Of a DNA stretch of 64,000 bases, positions 1-7,991 are shown piece after piece (the stretch's first letter is position 1; each line of letters opens with the position of its first letter). This stretch comes from Arthrobacter sp. UKPF54-2 (GTDB lineage: Bacteria; Actinomycetota; Actinomycetes; Actinomycetales; Micrococcaceae): assembly GCF_007858535.1 (NCBI RefSeq), contig NZ_CP040174.1:186001-250000 (forward strand). The letters run 5' to 3'. The notes beneath the pieces were generated by a model that saw nothing but the letters and a program-made list of their open reading frames with translations, was not told the origin of the DNA and did not search any database. The position numbers and the translations under genes are program-made.

Positions 1-693
1 CTGCTGGCGCTTGCCTTCCATCACGGATGCGGCCCGGTCGCGCTCGGCGCGGGCCAGCACGTAGGCGGCGTAGCCGCCGTCGAACGGCTCCATGATGCCG
101 TCGTGGATCTCCCAGGTCTTGTTGCAGACTTCATCGAGGAACCAGCGGTCGTGGGTGACCACAAGGAAGGCGCCCTGGTTGGGCCGCCAGCGGGTCTTCA
201 GGTGCCGGGAGAGCCAGGCGACGCCTTCGACGTCGAGGTGGTTGGTGGGTTCGTCGAGCATGATGACGTCGTGGTCCTCGATCAGCAGCTTGGCCAGCGC
301 CACGCGCCGCTTCTGCCCGCCGGAGAGCGCGTGGACGTTGGCGTGCCAGTCGACGTCGGAGACCAGGCCGCCCATGACCTCGCGGATCCGCGGGTTGCTG
401 GCCCATTCGTAGTCGGCCTGGTCGCCGACGATCGCGGCGCCGACGGTGAGGTCGCCGTCGAGCACGTCGCTCTGGTCCAGGTAGCCGATGTTGACCTCGC
501 TGCGCTTGGTCACCCGGCCGGAGTCCGGGGTGGAGCGCATGGCGAGCAGCCGCATGAGGGTGGACTTGCCGTCGCCGTTGCGGCCCACCATGCCGATCCG
601 GTCGCCCTCTTCAAGGCCGAGGGTAATGCCATCGAGGACTGTACGGGTTGCGTACGAGACCGAGAGGTTCTCGCCGCCGAGCAGGTGTGCCAC
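1..693 (-). CDS. ABC-F family ATPase, C-terminal part beyond window edge
   Basis: First 231 residues of a duplicated-ATPase protein of the ABC-F type, cytosolic factors that act on the ribosome rather than in transport. The first nucleotide-binding domain is complete: Walker A GRNGDGKST at residues 37-45, signature LSGGQ at 123-127, Walker B plus the family hallmark VIMLDEPTNHLD at 143-154, and the H-loop VVTHDRWF further on. The last visible residues (LARAERDRAA) are the start of the charged inter-domain arm. The GTG start at 693 has AGGAAAG about 9 nt upstream. It follows ispE by 80 bp on the same strand. Which ABC-F subgroup it belongs to cannot be decided without the linker and second domain. 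Confidence 0.9.
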   Translation of the reverse strand, partial: MAHLLGGENLSVSYATRTVLDGITLGLEEGDRIGMVGRNGDGKSTLMRLLAMRSTPDSGRVTKRSEVNIGYLDQSDVLDGDLTVGAAIVGDQADYEWASNPRIREVMGGLVSDVDWHANVHALSGGQKRRVALAKLLIEDHDVIMLDEPTNHLDVEGVAWLSRHLKTRWRPNQGAFLVVTHDRWFLDEVCNKTWEIHDGIMEPFDGGYAAYVLARAERDRAASVMEGKRQQ

Positions 694-773
694 GGGGAAC
701 TGCTTTCCTAGATGAAATGGTCGAGCTGGGGGCGCTGATGGCCCGGGTGGTGCCGCCGCTGCGGCGAAAGCTA

Positions 774-1736
774 TTAAAGGAGCGTATCGGAGATGATGCG
801 GGCCCCGTGCACCGGTCCGTGGACCGCCTGGGCGTCCAGGCCGTGATGCCGCAGCTCCCCGGCGAGTGACTCGGCGGCCGCCGCGCCGTGGGCGAGCAGC
901 GCCACGGTAGGACCGGACCCGGAGACGAGGCCGGCGATCGCACCGCAGGATTCACCGAGGCCCAGCACGTCGCGCAGCCCGGGGGCCAGCTCAATTGAGG
1001 CGCGCTGCAGGTCGTTGACGAGGACCCGGCTCAGCGCGTCGGCGTCGCCGCCGCGGAGGGCCGCGAGGACGCGCGGATCCACCGAAGTGGGCTCCTCGAT
1101 CTCGACGCCCTCGGCGGCGCGCAGCCGGTCCAGGGTGCGGAACACCTCCGGGGTGGACAGGCCGAAGTCGGCGGTGACGAGGACCCAGTCCGTCTGCGCC
1201 TTGACCAGGGCGGGCGAGAGGTCATCCCCGACCCCGAGCCCGACGGCGGTGCCTCCGAGCAGTGCGAACGGCACGTCGGCGCCGAGTTCGGCAGCCAGGT
1301 GGGCCAGTTCGTCGCGCGAGAGCCCGCTGTTCCAGAGCGCGTCGCAGGCCAGCAGGGTGGCCGCGGCATCGGCCGATCCGCCACCCATGCCGCCGGCGAC
1401 CGGCACGCGTTTGGTGATCTCCAGGTGGACGCCGGTGGAGTGCTCCGAGACGTCGGCCATGATGGCGGCCGCCTTGTGGGCGAGGTTGCGCTCGTCGAGC
1501 GGGATGTCGACGCCGTCGAGGTCCAGGGTGCTGGCCGGGCTGATACTGACAGTGATCCCGGGGGTGTCCGTGCTGGTGGCCGCGACTTCCTCGTAGAGCG
1601 AGACCGCCAGGTAAACGCTGGCCACCGAGTGGTAGCCGTCGGCGCGCAACGGCCCGACGTCCAGTGAGACGTTGACCTTGCCGGGTGCCTTGACCCGGAC
1701 GGTCCTCGCGGAAAAGCGCCCTCTCACTGCGTTCAT
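774..1736 (-). CDS. ispE: 4-diphosphocytidyl-2-C-methyl-D-erythritol kinase
   Basis: Cytosolic GHMP-family kinase of the MEP isoprenoid pathway, which phosphorylates CDP-methylerythritol. The 320-residue length is normal. The N-terminal APGKVN motif (residues 18-23), the ATP-binding glycine loop PVAGGMGGGSADAA (112-125) and the C-terminal VSGSGPTVALL motif are all present. It lies 70 bp downstream of rsmA on the same strand, the rpf-rsmA-ispE order familiar from actinobacteria. A TAGCGT hexamer (1743-1748, minus strand) sits 6 nt before the ATG, so a separate leaderless transcript may add to any read-through from rsmA. Confidence 0.95.
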   Translation of the reverse strand: MNAVRGRFSARTVRVKAPGKVNVSLDVGPLRADGYHSVASVYLAVSLYEEVAATSTDTPGITVSISPASTLDLDGVDIPLDERNLAHKAAAIMADVSEHSTGVHLEITKRVPVAGGMGGGSADAAATLLACDALWNSGLSRDELAHLAAELGADVPFALLGGTAVGLGVGDDLSPALVKAQTDWVLVTADFGLSTPEVFRTLDRLRAAEGVEIEEPTSVDPRVLAALRGGDADALSRVLVNDLQRASIELAPGLRDVLGLGESCGAIAGLVSGSGPTVALLAHGAAAAESLAGELRHHGLDAQAVHGPVHGARIISDTLL

Positions 1737-1806
1737 GGCTCCACGCTATGGCATGGCGACCCGTGGCTCCAAGCAGGGCCGGCAGCTCCGGCGGCGGGGA
1801 CTGCGC

Positions 1807-2718
1807 TCAGGAGGCGGGCCGGGCGTGCGCCTCGGCGATCCGGGCAAAGGCGGCAATGTCGAGCACTTCGCCGCGGGCGGTGGGATCGACGCCGGCGGCC
1901 CGGAGGCAGCGTTCGGCTTCGGCGGCGCTGCCGGCCCAGCCGGCCAAGGCGGCCCGGAGGGTCTTGCGCCGCTGGGCGAAGGCCGCGTCGATGACGGCGA
2001 AAACTTCTTCGCGGGTGGCGGTGGTGGCTGGCGGTTCCCGGCGGGTGAAGGCGACGAGCCCGGAGTGGATTTTTGGCGCCGGCCAGAAGACGTTCATCCC
2101 GATCACACCGGCCTTGCGCATGCCGCTGTACCAGGCGGCCTTGACCGAGGGGACGCCGTAGGTCTTGGAGCCCGGGGGCGCAGCCAGACGGTCGGCAACT
2201 TCGTCCTGGACCATCACAAGGCCGTGCCGCAGGCTCGGGAAGTGCTGCAGCAGGTGCAGGACGACAGGGACGGCGACGTTGTAGGGCAGGTTGGCGACCA
2301 GCGCCGTCGGCTGCACCGGCAGTTCGGTGACCTTCATCGCGTCGGCGAGGACAAGATGGAAGTTGTCCCCGGCGTCGGGCCGCCACCGGCTGACCGTGGC
2401 GGGGAGCTTGCCCGCCAGCACCGGGTCGATCTCGACGGCGACGACGGCCTTCGCGGCGTCCAGCAGGCCCAGCGTCAGGGAGCCGAGGCCCGGCCCGACC
2501 TCGAGGACCGTTTCCTCCGCGCCGATGTCCGCCGCGGCGACGATGCGCCGGATGGTGTTGCCGTCGATCACGAAGTTCTGGCCCAGCGTTTTGGTGGGGC
2601 GGACGCCGATTTCCTCGGCCAGCCTGCGGATGTCGGAGGCGCCCAGGAGGGGTGCGGGGGCGCCGGGGGTCAGCTTCCCGGCGGGCTCGACGGCGGCGGA
2701 GGGGGTCGGTTCAGTCAC
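1807..2718 (-). CDS. rsmA: 16S rRNA (adenine1518/1519-N6)-dimethyltransferase RsmA
   Basis: SAM-dependent enzyme (also called KsgA) that dimethylates two adjacent adenosines in the 3'-terminal hairpin of 16S rRNA late in 30S assembly. The 303 residues contain the LGQNF motif near residue 45, the SAM-binding loop [10 protein letters not shown] (71-80) and the catalytic NLPY motif (143-146), with a C-terminal four-helix region ending near residue 290. The GTG start at 2718 is preceded by TAGGAT (2725-2730) 6 nt away, a leaderless-type promoter placed directly after the rpf terminator. Neighbours are rpf upstream and ispE downstream. Confidence 0.95.
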   Translation of the reverse strand: MTEPTPSAAVEPAGKLTPGAPAPLLGASDIRRLAEEIGVRPTKTLGQNFVIDGNTIRRIVAAADIGAEETVLEVGPGLGSLTLGLLDAAKAVVAVEIDPVLAGKLPATVSRWRPDAGDNFHLVLADAMKVTELPVQPTALVANLPYNVAVPVVLHLLQHFPSLRHGLVMVQDEVADRLAAPPGSKTYGVPSVKAAWYSGMRKAGVIGMNVFWPAPKIHSGLVAFTRREPPATTATREEVFAVIDAAFAQRRKTLRAALAGWAGSAAEAERCLRAAGVDPTARGEVLDIAAFARIAEAHARPAS

Positions 2719-2745
2719 CTAGGTATCCTATCCCGCGGCAGCTAC

Positions 2746-2785
2746 GGCGAAGGCCGGTCCCGGGGGTCCGGGACCGGCCTTCGCC
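2746..2785 (-). terminator. Inverted-repeat terminator after rpf
   Basis: A perfect 16-bp inverted repeat (2746-2761 and 2770-2785) with an 8-nt loop lies between the rpf stop and the rsmA promoter. It is very GC-rich and has no T-run, the usual form of terminators in this lineage. It should separate rpf transcripts from rsmA-ispE. Confidence 0.75.
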
Positions 2786-2833
2786 AGTTGACTGCTGTCC
2801 TGCGCTGCGCGGGTCAGGTGCCGCGGGGGTGCG

Positions 2834-4009
2834 CTAGCGGGACGCCGCCCAGCCGCAGCCCCAGGGCTGCAGGCCACGCTGGGCGTAGACGCGGTTGGCG
2901 ATGTCGATCTGCTGGGCCTTGGTGGCCTGGCTGGCGTTGGGGGCGTACGCGCCGCCGCCGGAGCCCACCCAGGTGCGGATGTCGAACTGCAGGCCGCCGT
3001 AGTAGCCGTTGCCGCTGTTGATGGACCAGTTGCCGCCGGACTCGCACTGGGCGATCTTGTCCCACATGGCTTCGTTCATCATGGCCGGGGCCGCGGCGCC
3101 GGTATTGGCGGCGGCTTCAGCCTTGGGCTTCTCCTTCGTGCCGACCGTGACCTTCTCGGTCACCGGCTGGAGGGTGATGTTCTGGGAAACCAGGGTCCGG
3201 GAGGCTTCGCGGCCGTCCACCAGCACCAGCTTAAAGCTCTTGCTGATGCTTCCGGCGGCACCGGCCTGGGTAACCTTCTTCTCACCCTTGAGCATGGCCG
3301 CGTCTTCGGTGGTGAGGGTCTCGAACGGGATGGCCTCGGTGGCATCCGCGGTTTTGGTGGCGTCGACCCGGGACACCTTGACCACCATGTTGTTGACCAC
3401 GGGGGCGTTGGCCGGCTGCGAGGTGCGGTCGCTGGCGCCGAGCTTGATGCCGGCGTCGGCGAGCAGGTTCCCGACGGTGGCGGAGGTGGTGGTGGTCTGG
3501 GTTGCCTTGCCGTCGGCGACGATGGTCACGGACTTCGGCGTCGAGATGCTGACGAAGGATCCGGAGACGGCGAGCTGCGCGTCCTTGGGGGCGGAAACTT
3601 CCGAGGCGCCGGCGACGCCGAGTTCGCTCACCAGGGACTCCACGGTGGGCGCGGTGGTGTTGATGGTCCGCTCGGCGCCGTCCACGCTGACCTTCACGGC
3701 CTTGGCGAGGTTGACGTTGATGACGGATCCGTCCTGCACATGGGACTCAGCCGAGGGCGAGACCTTGTCGGCGGACTGCAGTTCCACTTTGGCGCCCCGG
3801 ACGACCTGGCCGACGGTGCCGCCGAAGGTCTGGACGGAGCTCACTTTGCCGTCGACGTTCAGGGTGACCGTCTTGTTGTTGCCAACGAAGGCGACCAGGC
3901 CCAGCACGAGTGCCACAAGCACCACCAGCTGCGCGCCGACCTTGACGAAACTGACCTTGCCGTCCGATGTGAAGAACTTGACCACGATTGCCCATATCTT
4001 TTGGACCAT
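2834..4009 (-). CDS. Resuscitation-promoting factor (DUF348 x3, G5, Rpf domain)
   Basis: Surface muralytic enzyme of the RpfB architecture, thought to cleave peptidoglycan and stimulate growth from dormancy. With the ATG at 4009 the protein has 391 residues: a short cytosolic end, one hydrophobic segment (about 23-43) acting as uncleaved signal anchor, three ubiquitin-like DUF348 repeats (about 47-88, 102-145, 158-200), a G5 domain (about 210-290), and a C-terminal lysozyme-like Rpf domain with the catalytic glutamate in CESGGNW. There is no lipobox, unlike mycobacterial RpfB. An in-frame GTG at 4108 would add 33 arginine- and proline-containing residues that do not look like a secretion signal, so I prefer 4009. 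It sits between tatD and rsmA, as in other actinobacteria. Confidence 0.93.
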   Translation of the reverse strand: MVQKIWAIVVKFFTSDGKVSFVKVGAQLVVLVALVLGLVAFVGNNKTVTLNVDGKVSSVQTFGGTVGQVVRGAKVELQSADKVSPSAESHVQDGSVINVNLAKAVKVSVDGAERTINTTAPTVESLVSELGVAGASEVSAPKDAQLAVSGSFVSISTPKSVTIVADGKATQTTTTSATVGNLLADAGIKLGASDRTSQPANAPVVNNMVVKVSRVDATKTADATEAIPFETLTTEDAAMLKGEKKVTQAGAAGSISKSFKLVLVDGREASRTLVSQNITLQPVTEKVTVGTKEKPKAEAAANTGAAAPAMMNEAMWDKIAQCESGGNWSINSGNGYYGGLQFDIRTWVGSGGGAYAPNASQATKAQQIDIANRVYAQRGLQPWGCGWAASR

Positions 4010-4210
4010 CCGGGCACGGGGATAAGCACCCACGCCTCCCCTGCGCAAACACCCCCAGGGCAGCTCCGGACAGGTCCGGATATTTGCGGAAAACGCGGGC
4101 ACCGCCACACCCCCAAACGAGAGCGCACACGTGGATTGTTTACCGCGGTGCGCGCCCGGAGGGAGTGAAATTATCCGAAGGCCTTCCCCGACCCCGGCTA
4201 ATAGTTGACC

Positions 4211-4240
4211 ACTGTAACCGTAGCGTTATAAACCAACCAA
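4211..4240 (-). promoter_or_regulatory. Candidate promoter for rpf
   Basis: Read on the minus strand: TTGGTT (4240-4235), an 18-nt spacer, then TACAGT (4216-4211). This is the best housekeeping-type match between tatD and rpf. It would start a transcript near 4204 with a leader of about 195 nt. No known riboswitch motif was recognised in the leader. Confidence 0.35.
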
Positions 4241-4289
4241 GATTTTGTGCATACTCGGTATGTTGCCAGAGTGACGCCGGGGGATGGAT

Positions 4290-5222
4290 TTAGTCCCAGG
4301 ATCCGTACGCCTGCAGGGTGTTTTCGGCCAGCCGGGCACACAGCCCGGAGAGCTCCCGGCCTGTCAATTCGGCCATCGCCCGGACCGTATAGGGAACCAT
4401 GTAGCTGGCGTTGGGCCTGCCCCGGTGCGGGTGCGGGGTGAGGAACGGGGCGTCCGTCTCCACCAGCAGCCGGCCGGGGTCCGCGATGGCCAGCGCCGCC
4501 CGCAGGTCCGCCGCGTTTTTGAACGTCACCGTCCCGGCGAAGGACATGTACCAGCCCTCGCTGTTGCAGGTGCGGGCCAGGTCCTCGCCGCCGGAGAAGC
4601 AGTGGAAAACCACCCGCTCCGGCGGCCCCTCTTCGCGAAGCACCTGCACGACGTCGTTATGGGCGTCGCGGTCATGGATCTGCAGCGCCAGGCCGAGCCG
4701 CTTGGCGATGTCAATGTGACGCCGGAACGAGTACCGCTGCTGCGCCAGCCCCTCCCCTTCGGTGCGGAAGAAATCCAGGCCGGTCTCGCCGATGGCCCTG
4801 ATCCGCGGGTGGGCGGCGAGGGCCTCGATTTCGGCGAGGGCCTCCTCCAGCTCGCCGCGGGCGGCGTAGGCAGGGGCGTCGTTGGGGTGCAGCGCGACGG
4901 CACCGAGCAGCCGGGAGTCCTGCTCCACCGCCTGCACGGTGAACCGGGAGGATTCAAGGTCGCAGCCCACCTGGACGGCGCCCTGGACCCCCACGGCCTC
5001 CGCGGCATCGAGGGCGTCCTTGATACTGACGGCCGGACCCCCCTGGGAGTAGTCGGCGCCCGGGAAGTCCAGGTGCGTGTGGTTGTCCATCACCGGCACG
5101 GGCAGCGGCTCCGGCGCCGGCGGGTACCCTTTCCGGCCGGACGGGCCGGTTCCGGAAGGGCCGCCGTCGGCCGCGTCAGTGCCGGTCGCACGGAAGGGGG
5201 CGGGAGTCAGCGGATTGCACAT
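4290..5222 (-). CDS. TatD family metal-dependent hydrolase
   Basis: TIM-barrel amidohydrolase-type protein of the TatD/YcfH group, which includes metal-dependent DNases. Metal-binding motifs are HTHLD (residues 48-52), the glutamate in AIGETGLDFF, the histidines in LQIHDRDAH and VFHCFSG, and the aspartate in LVETDAPFLTP. The first 40 residues form a glycine/proline-rich extension not typical of the family. The ATG at 5222 lies 6 nt after TAGGCT (5229-5234, minus strand), which suggests leaderless expression, and GGAAGA in the gap could also serve as a ribosome site. It is upstream of rpf, separated by 280 bp that hold the rpf promoter. Confidence 0.92.
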   Translation of the reverse strand: MCNPLTPAPFRATGTDAADGGPSGTGPSGRKGYPPAPEPLPVPVMDNHTHLDFPGADYSQGGPAVSIKDALDAAEAVGVQGAVQVGCDLESSRFTVQAVEQDSRLLGAVALHPNDAPAYAARGELEEALAEIEALAAHPRIRAIGETGLDFFRTEGEGLAQQRYSFRRHIDIAKRLGLALQIHDRDAHNDVVQVLREEGPPERVVFHCFSGGEDLARTCNSEGWYMSFAGTVTFKNAADLRAALAIADPGRLLVETDAPFLTPHPHRGRPNASYMVPYTVRAMAELTGRELSGLCARLAENTLQAYGSWD

Positions 5223-5384
5223 TCTTCCAGCCTAGCCGCGGGGTGCGCGGAGATTTACCCGGAACTCTCTGTCTGCATCGTCAGTTGTGTTAGTACGCTG
5301 TTAGGAATACAGGCGTGCACGAGATGGGGTTCCCGGCAGACGTTGCCGCTCCGCCCGGGCCGCACCAGGGCTGAAAGGCTGCCG

Positions 5385-6590
5385 ATGGACTACCACCGAC
5401 GCACCTCCGTAGACGAAGCGCTGCCCGAACGGCAGGGCTTCCCGCACGAGCCGGCCGGGTCCGGGTCCGGGTCCGGAAGCGCGGGCGGCACCGGGGCCCC
5501 GAGCGCCAACGGCAACGGCAAGGGAAGCCGCCGGCAGCCGGCGCCGGCACTCCCGGCCGCCATGGAGGCCGAGGCCTTCCACGCCGCCAGCGAGCGCATC
5601 CTGCGCGCCATCAACACGGTCATCGACGGCAAGGCCGAGGCGGCCAAGCTGGCGCTGACCGTACTCCTTGGCCAGGGCCACCTGCTGCTCGAGGACGTGC
5701 CGGGCGTGGGCAAGACCCTGCTGGCAAAAACCCTGGCCCGCACCATTGACTGCTCGGTCAGCCGGATCCAGTTCACCCCTGACCTGCTGCCCTCCGACGT
5801 CACCGGCGTCTCCATCTACAACCAGGCGTCCCGGATGTTCGAATTCCGGCCGGGCGCGGTGTTCGCGAATATCGTGATCGGCGATGAGATCAACCGCGCC
5901 TCCGCCAAGACCCAGTCGGCCCTGCTGGAGTGCATGGAGGAACACCAGGTCACGGTGGACGGAAACTCCTACAAGCTGGACGAGCCCTTTATGGTGGTGG
6001 CCACCCAGAACCCGATCGAGATGGAAGGCACCTACCCGCTTCCGGAGGCGCAGCGCGACCGTTTTATGGCCCGCATTTCAATGGGCTACCCGGACAAGGA
6101 CTCCGAGATGGAGATGCTGGAAACCCACCAGGCCACCTCCCCGCTCGCCCGGGTGACGGCCGTGGTGACCGCGGATGAGGTGGCGTCCATGATCGCCACC
6201 GTCCAGCAGGTGTACGTCTCCCAGTCGATCAAGGAGTACACGGTTGCCGTGGGCCGCGCCACGAGGGAGAGCTCCATGCTCCGGCTCGGCGCCAGCCCCC
6301 GGTCGATGCTGCAGCTGTTGCGCGCCGCGAAGGCCACCGCCGCGCTGGCGGGCCGGGATTTTGTGCTGCCGGACGACGTCGTGAGCGTCGCGGAAGCGGT
6401 GCTGGCGCACCGGATCATCCTGGACCGCAAGGCGGCCAGCACCGGCGAGACGCCGCAGAGCGTCATCCGGGCCATCCTCGCGAAGGTGCCCGTGGGACAG
6501 GAAGCGGCCCCGGCGCTGGCCCGGTCCGGGCACGGGAACGGACGTCCCCGCTCCGCCGCGCAGCCCGCCACGAACCCCACCACCCGCTAA
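5385..6590 (+). CDS. MoxR family AAA+ ATPase
   Basis: Chaperone-like AAA+ ATPase of 401 residues. After a low-complexity Ser/Gly/Pro N-terminus (about 1-55) come Walker A DVPGVGKT (104-111), Walker B and the family signature VIGDEINRASAKTQ, sensor-1 ATQNPIE, and the arginine-finger region EAQRDRF. The ATG at 5385 follows AAAGG by about 8 nt; upstream in-frame codons reach into the tatD promoter region and are not credible. It starts a tight operon with the DUF58 gene (15-bp gap) and the transglutaminase gene. MoxR proteins are known to accompany DUF58 partners and are thought to act on or mature VWA/DUF58 proteins at the membrane; the substrate here is unknown. Confidence 0.93.
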   Translation: MDYHRRTSVDEALPERQGFPHEPAGSGSGSGSAGGTGAPSANGNGKGSRRQPAPALPAAMEAEAFHAASERILRAINTVIDGKAEAAKLALTVLLGQGHLLLEDVPGVGKTLLAKTLARTIDCSVSRIQFTPDLLPSDVTGVSIYNQASRMFEFRPGAVFANIVIGDEINRASAKTQSALLECMEEHQVTVDGNSYKLDEPFMVVATQNPIEMEGTYPLPEAQRDRFMARISMGYPDKDSEMEMLETHQATSPLARVTAVVTADEVASMIATVQQVYVSQSIKEYTVAVGRATRESSMLRLGASPRSMLQLLRAAKATAALAGRDFVLPDDVVSVAEAVLAHRIILDRKAASTGETPQSVIRAILAKVPVGQEAAPALARSGHGNGRPRSAAQPATNPTTR

Positions 6591-6605
6591 GGGGCTGTCG
6601 CGGGC

Positions 6606-7991
6606 GTGGCGTTGCTGGACCGGTTTCCGAGGCACATCTTCAGCACGCGCGGCTGGGGCCTGCTCGGCACGGGAACCGTGTCCCTGCTGGCCGCCCAGGT
6701 GATGGGGCGCCGCGACCTGCTGGCGCTGGCCCTGCTGCTGCTGGTCCTGCCGCTGCTGTCCCTCGCCGGGACCCGGGTGCTCAAGCCCCGGTTCCAGGTC
6801 TACCGGGAGTTCAATCCCTCCCCGGTCGAAACCTCCGCCACCACCACGGTCCGCCTGGCGGTGGCCCGCACCGGCCCCGGGACCGGCCACGCCCTGATGG
6901 AGGAGCAGCTGCCGTCCCGGTTCGGACAGTCCCCGGTCTTCCGGTTCCCGGCGCGGACCGCCACCGCCGGGTCCAGCCGCTACGAATACCAGCTGCGGAG
7001 TGCGAAGCGCGGCCAGTTCCTGATCGGACCGGTGACGGCCGAGTTCAGCGACCCCTTCGGGCTTTCCGTCCACCGGCACGCGATCGACGCCGGCGACGTC
7101 CTGACCGTCACCCCGGCAGCGGTCGACCTGCCCGAAACCGGGCTGGCCGGCGCACGCGGCCACGACGGTGTCACCGCGACGCGGATCCGCGCCAACCCCA
7201 GCGACGACGACGTGATGACCCGTGAGTACCGGAACGGTGATCCGATGCGCCGTGTGCACTGGGCGGCGACCGCGCGCCACGGGTCCCTGATGGTCCGCCA
7301 GGAGGAATCCGTCACCACCCCCGAGGCCACCATCATCCTGGACCAGCGGTACCTGGCGTACTCCCACGGCGCCGGCTACATCTCCGGCGGTGCCGCGGCC
7401 GACGCGCACGAACTCGTCACCAACGATGCGTTCGAGTGGGCCGTGACCGCCGCCATGTCCATCAGCACCCACCTCGGCGAGCGCAACTATGCGCTGCGGT
7501 GCCTGGACCCGGCGGGCGAGCCGGCGTTCCTGCATTCGCCCTCGGCGCCCGAACCGGAAGCCGACGAGTACTCCGGCGCCGGCGGGCTGCAGTCCATTGC
7601 GGAGAGCCTGGCGGCGATCGGGCTCACCGGGCCGCGCCACCCGGGCGCCGACGCCGGACCGCAGCCGTTCGATGACCGGCTCATGGACAAGCTCTCGGCG
7701 CACCGGCTGCGCGGGCCCATCCTGGCGGTCCTGGGGCGGCTCTCGGCGGCCGAGGCGGCGGCCCTTGCCCCGGCGGCAGGGTTCGGCGCGAATGCCTTCG
7801 CCTTGGTCATCACCGACCGCGCGGCGGACGCCGGCCCGGTACTGGAGACCCTGCGCCGCGGCGGTTGGCGGGCCGTTGCCGTTACGGCGGCCACTCCGCT
7901 GGCGGCCGCCTGGTCGGCCTTCGACCAGGGTGGAACCCCGGGGCTTGCGGCGGCCGCCGATGTGCGCCGCGGGGCGGGAGGCCGGCGATGA
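6606..7991 (+). CDS. DUF58 domain-containing membrane protein
   Basis: A 461-residue protein with two adjacent hydrophobic segments near the N-terminus (about 15-58) followed by a large cytosolic part. The DUF58 hallmark is seen as REYRNGDPMRRVHW (about residues 204-217), leading into a VWA-like fold. The GTG start lies 15 bp after moxR and the TGA stop overlaps the ATG of the transglutaminase gene (ATGA, 7988-7991), so the three proteins are probably translated together. DUF58 proteins are the standard partners of MoxR ATPases; their biochemical role is not established. Confidence 0.92.
   Translation: MALLDRFPRHIFSTRGWGLLGTGTVSLLAAQVMGRRDLLALALLLLVLPLLSLAGTRVLKPRFQVYREFNPSPVETSATTTVRLAVARTGPGTGHALMEEQLPSRFGQSPVFRFPARTATAGSSRYEYQLRSAKRGQFLIGPVTAEFSDPFGLSVHRHAIDAGDVLTVTPAAVDLPETGLAGARGHDGVTATRIRANPSDDDVMTREYRNGDPMRRVHWAATARHGSLMVRQEESVTTPEATIILDQRYLAYSHGAGYISGGAAADAHELVTNDAFEWAVTAAMSISTHLGERNYALRCLDPAGEPAFLHSPSAPEPEADEYSGAGGLQSIAESLAAIGLTGPRHPGADAGPQPFDDRLMDKLSAHRLRGPILAVLGRLSAAEAAALAPAAGFGANAFALVITDRAADAGPVLETLRRGGWRAVAVTAATPLAAAWSAFDQGGTPGLAAAADVRRGAGGRR

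Noticed and set aside
4010..4289. ydaO-yuaA (c-di-AMP) riboswitch upstream of rpf
   Set aside because: Expected conserved blocks were not found by eye; a covariance search would be decisive.
4284..5384. Extension of the moxR frame upstream over tatD
   Set aside because: The added 367 codons are antisense to tatD and low-complexity. The ATG at 5385 with AAAGG upstream gives a normal MoxR length.
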